Assembly: GCA_036505275.1 (NCBI GenBank)
Contig: DASXTS010000419.1
Coordinates: 1-25,171 of the forward strand
Origin: DASXTS01 sp036505275
GTDB lineage: Bacteria; Actinomycetota; Actinomycetes; Mycobacteriales; Pseudonocardiaceae
Reading direction: 5' to 3'
Length of the DNA: 25,171 bases
In this document: piece by piece, positions 15,834 through 22,382 of the stretch
How the letters are laid out: each line of letters opens with the position of its first letter
Numbering within the stretch: the stretch's first letter is position 1
Program-made: the position numbers and the translations under genes
The notes under the pieces: model-generated
Database searches by the model: none
Seen by the model: the letters and a program-made list of their open reading frames with translations, nothing else
Told to the model about the DNA's origin: nothing

Positions 15834-17252
15834 ATGACGACCACCGCCGACTATTCGGAGAAGATCCCCAACAACGTCGAGCTGCACGGGGACCGGCGGC
15901 TGCAGCGGGCCCTCGAGTCCTGGCAGCCCAACTTCCTGCGCTGGTGGGAGTCGATGGGGCCGGCGCTGCCGACCGAGGACGTCTACCTGCGCACGGCGAT
16001 CAACGTCGGGCGCGAGGGTTGGGCGCACTTCGGGCACGTGGCGATGAGGGACTACCGGTGGGGCATCTTCCTGGCGGAACGGGAGAAGGACCGCCGGATC
16101 GGGTTCGGCCAGCAGAAGGGCGAGCCGGCCTGGCAGAAGGTGCCCGGTGAGTATCGGGCCGACCTGCAGCGGCTGATCGTGATCCAGGGCGACACCGAGC
16201 CCGCGTCGGTCGAGCAGCAGCGCAACCTGGGAGCGACCGCGCCGAGCCTGTACGACCTGCGCAACCTGTTCCAAGTCAACGTCGAGGAGGGCCGCCACCT
16301 CTGGGCGATGGTCTATCTGCTGCACGCCTACTTCGGCCGCGAGGGTCGGGAGGAGGCCGAGGAGTTGCTGCACCGCAACTCGGGCAGCGAGGACGCCCCG
16401 CGGATCCTCGGCGCGTTCAACGAGGAAACCCCGGACTGGCTGTCGTTCTACATGTTCACCTACTTCACCGACCGGGACGGCAAGTACCAGCTCGGCACGT
16501 TGAAGGAGTCGGCGTTCGACCCGCTGTCGCGCACCTGCGAGTTCATGCTCAAGGAGGAGGCGCACCACATGATGGTCGGCACCACCGGCGTCGACCGGGT
16601 GGTGGAGCGGACCGTGCAGGTGATGCGCGAGCACGACACCGACGACGTGATCCCGTACGGCGCCATCCCGCTGGACATCATCCAGAAATACCTGAACTTC
16701 CACTACGCGGTGTCGCTGGACCTGTTCGGGTCGGAGACCTCGACGAACGTGGCGAACTACTACACAGCCGGGCTGAAGGGCCGCTGGCTGGAGGGCCGCC
16801 GCAAGGACGACCACCGGCTCACCGACGACTCGATGATGGTGGACGCGCTGGTGGACGGCGAGATCGGTCAGACCGAGGTGGCCGCCCTGGTGGGGCTCAA
16901 CTCCGACCTGCGGCTGGAGTACATCGCCGACTGCGAGGGCGGGGTCAAGCGATGGAACAGGATCCTCGCGGACGGCGGGCTCGCCAGGCGGCTGGCGTTG
17001 CCGCACATCGCGTTCAACCGGCGCGTCGGTGCGTTCTCCGGCATCGAGGCAACGCCAGGGGGTGAGCGCATCTCGGCCGAGGAGTGGAAACGGCGCAAGG
17101 GGGAGTGGCTGCCCACCGAGGTGGACAAGACCTATGTCCGCTCGCTCATGCAGCCGGTGCACGAGCGCGGCAAGATCGCTGCCTGGATCGCCCCGCCCCG
17201 GCAGGGAATCAATGGCAAGCCGTTCGACTACGACTACGTTCACCTGCCATGA
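15834..17252 (+). CDS. boxB: Benzoyl-CoA 2,3-epoxidase, oxygenase subunit
   Basis: A 472-residue class I diiron protein. BoxB epoxidises benzoyl-CoA to 2,3-epoxybenzoyl-CoA using O2 and electrons from the reductase BoxA. Diiron ligands appear as E122 (GDTEPAS), E152 and H155 (VNVEEGRHLW), and E242 and H245 (LKEEAHHMM), offset by about two from numbering I recall for the Azoarcus enzyme. IPNNVELHGDRRLQRALESWQPNFLRWW and AYFGREGREEAEELL are strong family blocks. The gene follows boxC by three bases and its TGA overlaps the ligase ATG (ATGA). No reductase or ferredoxin gene is next to it, so electrons must come from a partner encoded outside this window. Confidence 0.95.
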   Translation: MTTTADYSEKIPNNVELHGDRRLQRALESWQPNFLRWWESMGPALPTEDVYLRTAINVGREGWAHFGHVAMRDYRWGIFLAEREKDRRIGFGQQKGEPAWQKVPGEYRADLQRLIVIQGDTEPASVEQQRNLGATAPSLYDLRNLFQVNVEEGRHLWAMVYLLHAYFGREGREEAEELLHRNSGSEDAPRILGAFNEETPDWLSFYMFTYFTDRDGKYQLGTLKESAFDPLSRTCEFMLKEEAHHMMVGTTGVDRVVERTVQVMREHDTDDVIPYGAIPLDIIQKYLNFHYAVSLDLFGSETSTNVANYYTAGLKGRWLEGRRKDDHRLTDDSMMVDALVDGEIGQTEVAALVGLNSDLRLEYIADCEGGVKRWNRILADGGLARRLALPHIAFNRRVGAFSGIEATPGGERISAEEWKRRKGEWLPTEVDKTYVRSLMQPVHERGKIAAWIAPPRQGINGKPFDYDYVHLP

Positions 17253-18850
17253 CCAGCGACTCGTTCAATGCATGCGAGTACCTGCTCGACCGGCGGGTGC
17301 TGGCCGGTGACGGCCACCGCGTCGCGCTCACCGGAACGGCCGGCGAGCTGACCTATGCGGCGCTCCTCGACCGGGTCCAGCGGACCGCGGCCGTCCTCCG
17401 CGGCGCCGGTCTGGAGCCCGAGCAGCGCGTGTTGATGTGCATGTCCGACAGCCCCGACTTCGTGGCCGTCTACCTCGCCGCGATGCGGATGGGTGCCGTG
17501 CCGGTGCCGGTCTCCACCATGCTCCGGGCGGACGGACTCGCGGAACTGCTGCATGACTCGCGGGCCCGCCTGCTCGCCGTCACGGCAGAGTTCGCGGCCA
17601 CTGCGACGCAGGCCGCCGCGGCCGCGCCCGAGTTGCGCGGCGTGCTCGCCGCGGGCGGCGCCGCCGTCGAGCACCAGCACGTCCACGACCTCGACGCCCT
17701 GGTGGCCGCGGCCGACCCCGACCCGGCCGTCTACCCGACGATCGCCGACTCGCCGGCGTTCTGGCTCTATACATCTGGAACCACTGGCAGGTCGAAGGGC
17801 GCGATGCACCGGCACGGGTCCGTGCAGGTGGTGTGCGAGACGTACGCCGCGCAGGTGCTCGGGATCCGCCCCGACGACCGGTGCCTCTCGGCGGCCAAGG
17901 CGTTCTTCGCCTACGGCCTCGGCAACTCGGTCCTGTTCCCGCTGTCCGTCGGGGCGGCGGCCATCCTGGAGCCGGGCCCGTCGAGGCCGGACCTGATGGT
18001 CTCCCGCGCCCGAGAGTTCGGCGCGACCCTGTTCTTCGGCGGGCCGACCTTCTTCGCCAACATGCTGCGTGCCGACCTGCCCGCCGACGCGCTGGCCGGG
18101 GTGCGGCTGGCCACCTCGGCCGGCGAGGCGCTGCCGGCTGCCCTCTATCAGCGGTGGACCAGCCACTTCGGCATCGAGATCATCGACGGCATCGGCATGA
18201 CCGAGATGCTGCACATCTTCCTGTCCAACACGGAGGGCGCGGTCCGCCCGGGCACGACCGGCGTCGCCGTCCCCGGTTACGACCTGGAGATCCGGTCCGA
18301 GACCGGTGAGGTGGTCCCGGCCGGCGCACCGGGCACGCTGTACGTGCGCGGCGACTCGGCGGCCACCGGGTACTGGTCCCGGTACGCGGCGTCCCGGCAG
18401 GTGTTCTGCGGCGAGTGGCTGCGCACCGGTGACACCTATGTGCGGGACGCCGACGGCTACTACTCCTGCCTCGGCCGCACCAACGACATGCTGAAGGTCA
18501 GCGGGATGTGGGTGAGCCCGGCCGAGGTCGAGGCCCGGCTGCTGGCGCATCCCGCGGTCGCGCAGGCGGTGGTGGTCGCGGCACCGGACACCGACGGCCT
18601 GGAACGGCCGGTCGCATACGTCGTCCTCGGCGCCGGCCTGCCCACCACCCAGCAGGAGCTGATCGACTTCTGCCGGGAGGGGATGCCGTCGTTCAAGCGG
18701 CCTCGGAAGATCGTCTTCGTCGACTCCTATCCGACCACCGCCACCGGCAAGATCCGGCGGGTCGAGTTGCGGGCGATGTCGGCCACGCTGCTGATCACCC
18801 CGGACCTCGAGCCGGCCGGCGCCCCGGAAGTCGAGCCGGCCGGTGCTTGA
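17249..18850 (+). CDS. Benzoate-CoA ligase
   Basis: A 533-residue AMP-forming acyl-CoA synthetase that makes benzoyl-CoA from benzoate, ATP and CoA, supplying the box pathway. Motifs in order: P-loop YTSGTTGRSKG (about 174-184), AKAFFAYGLGNSVLFPL and LFFGGPTFFANML, which are typical of benzoate-CoA ligases, GIGMTEMLHIFLSN, the GDTYVRDADGYY hinge region, MLKVSGMWVSPAEVE, and the C-terminal catalytic lysine K501 in PTTATGKIRR. The last motif fits PX4GK, a known recognition motif for regulatory lysine acetylation of acyl-CoA ligases. The ATG overlaps the boxB stop. The last ~20 residues contain two EPAGA units (EPAGAPEVEPAGA). Hydroxy- or aminobenzoates are possible alternative substrates. Confidence 0.92.
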   Translation: MTSDSFNACEYLLDRRVLAGDGHRVALTGTAGELTYAALLDRVQRTAAVLRGAGLEPEQRVLMCMSDSPDFVAVYLAAMRMGAVPVPVSTMLRADGLAELLHDSRARLLAVTAEFAATATQAAAAAPELRGVLAAGGAAVEHQHVHDLDALVAAADPDPAVYPTIADSPAFWLYTSGTTGRSKGAMHRHGSVQVVCETYAAQVLGIRPDDRCLSAAKAFFAYGLGNSVLFPLSVGAAAILEPGPSRPDLMVSRAREFGATLFFGGPTFFANMLRADLPADALAGVRLATSAGEALPAALYQRWTSHFGIEIIDGIGMTEMLHIFLSNTEGAVRPGTTGVAVPGYDLEIRSETGEVVPAGAPGTLYVRGDSAATGYWSRYAASRQVFCGEWLRTGDTYVRDADGYYSCLGRTNDMLKVSGMWVSPAEVEARLLAHPAVAQAVVVAAPDTDGLERPVAYVVLGAGLPTTQQELIDFCREGMPSFKRPRKIVFVDSYPTTATGKIRRVELRAMSATLLITPDLEPAGAPEVEPAGA

Positions 18851-19691
18851 CGGCCGCCCGCTCGTCGACGTCCACCTGCACCCGGCCCGGCTGCCCGCGC
18901 TCAAGCTGTCGTGGGACGTGTGGCTGCAGGGCTACGGCACGCCGGCGCTGCGCGAGCTCTACGACGACGCCGGCGCGGTGCGCCCCGACGCCTTCCACGC
19001 GCTGCTCGAAGCCGAGGGCGTGGACGTTGCGGTGGTGCTGACCGAGTACAGCCCCAAGGTGACCGGCTGGCAGACGGCCGAGGACATGTTGCCGCTGGTG
19101 TCCGACCGCGTGAGGTTCGCCGCGAACATCAACCCGCACGTGCACTACCCGGTCGCCGACGAGCTGCGGCGGCAACTCGACCTCGGCGCGATCGCGATGA
19201 AGGTGCATCCGGTGCACGGCGGCTTCCCCGCGAACGACCGGGCCATGTACCCGGCCTACGAGATCTGCCGGTCCGCCGGCATCCCGGTCGTCGTGCACTG
19301 CGGCACGTCGACCTTCCCCGGGGCGATGAACCAGTTCGGCGACCCCATCCTGCTCGACGACGTGCTGCGCGACTTCCGATCACTGGACATTGTGCTCGCG
19401 CACGGCGGACGAGGCTGGTGGTACGACGCCGCGGCCTTCCTCGCCCTGACCAACGAGCACGTCTGGATCGAGCTGTCCGGCCTGCCGCCGTCGCGGCTGC
19501 AGACCTACTACACCCGGCACAGCTGGGCACGGCTGACCCGGCGGATGATCTTCGCCACGGACTGGCCCGGCATCCCGGGCATCGCGGTCAACGCCCGCGC
19601 CGTCGCCGCCCTGTGCCCGGACGAGGAAACCGCCGACCTCGTGCTCGCCGGCAACGCCGCCCGCGTCTACAACCTCAAGCTCGAGAGGTGA
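18843..19691 (+). CDS. Amidohydrolase family protein in the box operon
   Basis: A 282-residue amidohydrolase_2-type TIM barrel, the family of ACMSD-like decarboxylases and related hydrolases. Metal-ligand candidates are H11 and H13 in VDVHLHP, the histidines of AMKVHPVHGGF, VVVHCGTSTF and LAHGGRGWW, and the aspartate in FATDWPG, in the usual order. Start: GTG at 18843 overlaps the ligase stop by eight bases; the next ATG-type start would delete the HxH motif, so GTG is preferred although no strong ribosome-binding site is seen. The role in benzoyl-CoA catabolism is unknown to me. Hydrolysis or decarboxylation of a ring-derived or aryl substrate feeding benzoate is possible but speculative. 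Confidence 0.85.
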   Translation: MLDGRPLVDVHLHPARLPALKLSWDVWLQGYGTPALRELYDDAGAVRPDAFHALLEAEGVDVAVVLTEYSPKVTGWQTAEDMLPLVSDRVRFAANINPHVHYPVADELRRQLDLGAIAMKVHPVHGGFPANDRAMYPAYEICRSAGIPVVVHCGTSTFPGAMNQFGDPILLDDVLRDFRSLDIVLAHGGRGWWYDAAAFLALTNEHVWIELSGLPPSRLQTYYTRHSWARLTRRMIFATDWPGIPGIAVNARAVAALCPDEETADLVLAGNAARVYNLKLER

Positions 19692-19696
19692 CCCTC

Positions 19697-20134
19697 ATGG
19701 CCCTGCTGTGGACCAAGGAAGACGCGCCGCTCTGGGATGCCGACAAGCGGCGGTTGTTCCGTCCGACCGAGCTTGCCGCGGTCGGCGTGGCGCCACCGTC
19801 GCCGGGCCAGCGCCTGGCCGACGAGTGGTGGCGGGTCACGGACGACGCCGGGGACGTGGTCGGCTACGGCTGGCTCGACACCGAATGGGGCGACGCGCAG
19901 ATCACCTTCTTCGTCGACCCGGCGCGGCGCGGCGCCGGCATCGGAACCTTCATCGTGGACCGGCTCGAGAAGGAGGCCGCCGAGCGCGGGCTGAACTACA
20001 TCTACAACGTCATCCCGAGCGCCCACCCCGACCCGAAGTTCATGGCGCACTGGCTGTCGCTGCACGGCTTCGTCCGCGGCACCGGCGACCTGCGCCGCCA
20101 GGTCCGCCGGCCGGCCGCCTCCCCCGCCCCGTGA
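19697..20134 (+). CDS. GNAT family N-acetyltransferase
   Basis: A 145-residue single GNAT domain. The acetyl-CoA pyrophosphate loop is visible as VDPARRGAGIGTFIVDRLEKEA (about 73-95), preceded by the beta-strands DVVGYGWLDTEWGDAQITFFV and followed by SAHPDPKFMAHWLSLHGFVRG. The ATG at 19697 has GAGAGG nine bases upstream and lies five bases after the amidohydrolase stop, so it closes the box operon. The substrate cannot be read from sequence. Because it is co-transcribed with an AMP-forming aryl-CoA ligase carrying a PX4GK motif, protein-lysine acetylation of that ligase is a reasonable hypothesis. Small-molecule acetylation is the alternative. Its stop codon lies inside the base of a long hairpin. 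Confidence 0.85.
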   Translation: MALLWTKEDAPLWDADKRRLFRPTELAAVGVAPPSPGQRLADEWWRVTDDAGDVVGYGWLDTEWGDAQITFFVDPARRGAGIGTFIVDRLEKEAAERGLNYIYNVIPSAHPDPKFMAHWLSLHGFVRGTGDLRRQVRRPAASPAP

Positions 20135-20170
20135 GTGGCAAAGGGTGCCATAGCACCATTTGCCACTCAC
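20131..20170 (+). terminator. Long hairpin terminator at the end of the box operon
   Basis: GTGAGTGGCAAA (20131-20142) pairs perfectly with TTTGCCACTCAC (20159-20170). Inside, GGTGC and GCACC form a further five pairs around the loop CATA, with one G-A mismatch between the two stems. The TGA stop of the GNAT gene lies within the left arm. No T-run follows, which is common for actinomycete terminators. Confidence 0.8.
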
Positions 20171-20222
20171 GACCCCGGGGCGATGTACCGTCAGCGCGAC
20201 AGGCCGGGAAACGGGGGTTGCG

Positions 20223-20627
20223 GTGTCAGCAGCCGATGGGCCGGTGATCTCGCTCATGGTGGGCGTGCCCGATGCGCGGGTCGCCACGGACTGGTACCGG
20301 CGCGCCCTCGGAGCCACCGAGCTGTGGAACCTCGGGTCGGTGGTGGGCCTGGAGATCGCCGGGGCGCCCTTCTTCCTGGCCGAGCCGGCGAGCAACGGCT
20401 GGGCCAGCCCCGCCGAGATCGGCACCACCACGGTTCGTATCGAGGTCTTCGTCGACGACCCGGACACGTTCATCCAGCGCGCGGTGGCCGCGGGCGCGGA
20501 CGGCAGCCGGGACGAAATCAGAGATCACGAGGCGCCGTGGGGTAAGCACCGGCAAGGCGGGTTCTTCGACCCGTTCGGGCACCTGTGGCTGGTCGGCGAC
20601 AAGTCTCCGCTGAGTCCTCACCGGTGA
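20223..20627 (+). CDS. VOC family protein (glyoxalase/bleomycin-resistance fold)
   Basis: A 134-residue single-domain vicinal-oxygen-chelate protein: two beta-alpha-beta-beta-beta units, ISLMVGVPDARVATDWYRRALG and TVRIEVFVDDPDTFIQRAVAAGADG, ending with the typical GGFFDPFGHLWLVGDK. The start chosen is GTG at 20223 with a G-rich stretch (ACGGGGG) upstream; the open frame reaches back to 20160 but that part overlaps the terminator hairpin. An ATG at 20256 is possible but would cut the first strand. Members range from glyoxalases to dioxygenases and resistance proteins, so no function is assigned. It stands alone between the box operon and the signalling pair. Confidence 0.82.
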   Translation: MSAADGPVISLMVGVPDARVATDWYRRALGATELWNLGSVVGLEIAGAPFFLAEPASNGWASPAEIGTTTVRIEVFVDDPDTFIQRAVAAGADGSRDEIRDHEAPWGKHRQGGFFDPFGHLWLVGDKSPLSPHR

Positions 20628-20628
20628 T

Positions 20629-20640
20629 CACGCGCGCGTG
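20629..20640. repeat. 12-bp perfect palindrome
   Basis: CACGCGCGCGTG lies directly after the VOC stop codon, about 85 bases before the next gene. It could be a small terminator stem or a regulator site upstream of the signalling operon. Alternating CG makes chance occurrence likely in GC-rich DNA. Confidence 0.35.
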
Positions 20641-20723
20641 TCCTGGGCGGACCGCAAGTTCTCGACCGGGTCCATCCTGGACGTTGACTACGTTCAGTGG
20701 ATGGGCGAAGCGAAGTTGATCTC

Positions 20724-22382
20724 ATGAGCAAACCGACCATCTTGACGGTCGACGACGATCCCATGGTCTCGGCCGCGATCACCCGCGACCTGCGCGACCG
20801 CTACGGCGCCGAATACCGCGTCGTGCGGGCGACGTCGGGGGCAGATGGGTTGGCGGTGCTGGGCAGGCTCGCCCTGCGCGACCAGCCGGTCGCGCTGATC
20901 GCCGCCGATCAGCGGATGCCCGAGATGACGGGCATCGAGATGCTCGGGGCAGCGCGTATCCATGCGCCTGGCGCAAAATACCTGCTGCTCACCGCATACG
21001 CCGACACCGACGTCGCGATCAGGGCGATCAATGACATCGGCCTGGACTACTACCTGCTCAAGCCGTGGGACCCTCCCGACGAACGGCTGTACCCGGTCAT
21101 CGACGACCTCCTCGGGGACTGGCGACGAGGCAACCCGGACCAGACCTCCGACGTCCGGATCGTCGGGCACCAATGGTCCGGCCGCACCCACGAGGTGAAG
21201 AGCTTTCTGGCGAGCAACCACGTGCCCTACCGCTGGTACGACGTCGAGCGCGACGCCGAGGCGATGCGGTTGTACGACCTCGCCAACGCGACGTCGGCCG
21301 ACCTCCCTCTCGTGCTGGTTCCCGACGGCGACACCCTCCGTTCGCCGTCGACGCTCGAGCTCGCCGGAGCGCTCGGGCTGCATACCAGCGCCCAGCAGCC
21401 GCTGTACGACGTGTGCATCGTGGGCGGTGGCCCGGCCGGTCTGGCCGCCGCGGTGTACGCGGCGTCCGAGGGCCTGAGCACCGTGGTGGTGGAGCGCGAG
21501 GCGCCAGGGGGCCAGGCTGGTCAGAGCGCCTCGATCGAGAACTACCTCGGATTCCCCAAGGGACTCACCGGCTTCGACCTCGCCCAGCGCGCGATCGCCC
21601 AGGTCACCCGCTTCGGAGCCGAGATGGTCCTGGCTCGCAACGTCGCCGGCTTCGAGGCCCGTGGGCCCGTGCGCGCCGTGCTGTTCGACGGTTCCGGGGA
21701 GATCGAGGCGCGCGCGCTCATTGTGGCGACCGGCGTGTCGTATCGACACCTGGACGCTGCCGGGCTCGACGACCTGATCGGTCGCGGCGTCTACTACGGC
21801 TCGAACGCCAGCCAGGCGAGCCAGTGCCAGGGCGACGACGTCTACATCGTCGGTGCCGCCAACTCCGCCGGCCAGGCAGCGCTCAACCTGTCCCGCTTTG
21901 CCAAGCGGGTGGTGCTGCTGGTCCGGGCCGCCGCCCTGACGAACACCATGTCCCTGTACCTGGTCGAGAGGATCATGTCCACACCCAACATCCAGGTGCG
22001 ATACCGCACCGAGGTGGTGGCCGGCCGGGGTGACGGCCACCTCGAAGCGCTCACGCTTCGCCACCGGGACAACGGCGGCGCCGAGGAAGTTGCCACGAGT
22101 TGGCTGTTCATCTTCATCGGCGCATCGCCGCGCACCGAGTGGCTCGGCCCCGACATCGTCCGGGACCGCAACGGCTTCATCGTCACCGGTCAGGAGCTCC
22201 TTGCCGGCGCCGATACCCAGCGCTGGCCGCTGCCCCGTCCGCCGTTCGCCCTGGAGACGAGCGTGCCCGGGGTGTTCGCCGCAGGCGACGTCCGTCTCGA
22301 CTCCATGAAGCGGGTCGCGTCGGCGGTCGGCGAGGGCGCGATGTCGATCTACCTGGTGCACCGTTACCTGGCCACGATCTGA
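20724..22382 (+). CDS. Response regulator fused to thioredoxin-reductase-like FAD oxidoreductase
   Basis: A 552-residue three-part protein. Residues 1-125 are a receiver domain with acidic pocket D10-D12, phospho-acceptor D62 (AADQRMPEMTG), LTAYAD and K113 (YYLLKPWDPP). Residues 143-222 look like a glutaredoxin/thioredoxin-fold segment with WSGR where a CxxC might sit. Residues 228-552 are a thioredoxin-reductase-like flavoprotein: FAD motif CIVGGGPAG (231-239), PGGQAGQSASIENYLGFP, NAD(P)H motif VGAANSAGQAA (376-386) and GVFAAGDVR (516-524). The whole protein has only two cysteines (C231, C368) and no CxxC, so it is not a dithiol reductase. ATG 20724 opens the receiver domain; a GTG at 20697 is a longer alternative. 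It overlaps the kinase gene by one base (TGATG). The fusion type is known, but I know of no established function. Confidence 0.9.
   Translation: MSKPTILTVDDDPMVSAAITRDLRDRYGAEYRVVRATSGADGLAVLGRLALRDQPVALIAADQRMPEMTGIEMLGAARIHAPGAKYLLLTAYADTDVAIRAINDIGLDYYLLKPWDPPDERLYPVIDDLLGDWRRGNPDQTSDVRIVGHQWSGRTHEVKSFLASNHVPYRWYDVERDAEAMRLYDLANATSADLPLVLVPDGDTLRSPSTLELAGALGLHTSAQQPLYDVCIVGGGPAGLAAAVYAASEGLSTVVVEREAPGGQAGQSASIENYLGFPKGLTGFDLAQRAIAQVTRFGAEMVLARNVAGFEARGPVRAVLFDGSGEIEARALIVATGVSYRHLDAAGLDDLIGRGVYYGSNASQASQCQGDDVYIVGAANSAGQAALNLSRFAKRVVLLVRAAALTNTMSLYLVERIMSTPNIQVRYRTEVVAGRGDGHLEALTLRHRDNGGAEEVATSWLFIFIGASPRTEWLGPDIVRDRNGFIVTGQELLAGADTQRWPLPRPPFALETSVPGVFAAGDVRLDSMKRVASAVGEGAMSIYLVHRYLATI

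Noticed and set aside
15315..17243. A very long open frame on the minus strand, antisense to boxC and boxB.
   Set aside because: Its translation is rich in R, V, H, D and L with no family motif, and it lies exactly opposite two well-recognised enzymes; it is a by-product of GC-biased third codon positions.
20697..20723. GTG at 20697 as start of the response regulator fusion.
   Set aside because: It would add nine residues before the receiver domain's first strand and has no better ribosome-binding site; the ATG at 20724 puts the start right at the domain.
20694..22361. A 555-codon minus-strand open frame opposite the response regulator fusion.
   Set aside because: The plus strand encodes clear receiver and flavoprotein motifs throughout; the opposite translation is compositionally odd and motif-free.
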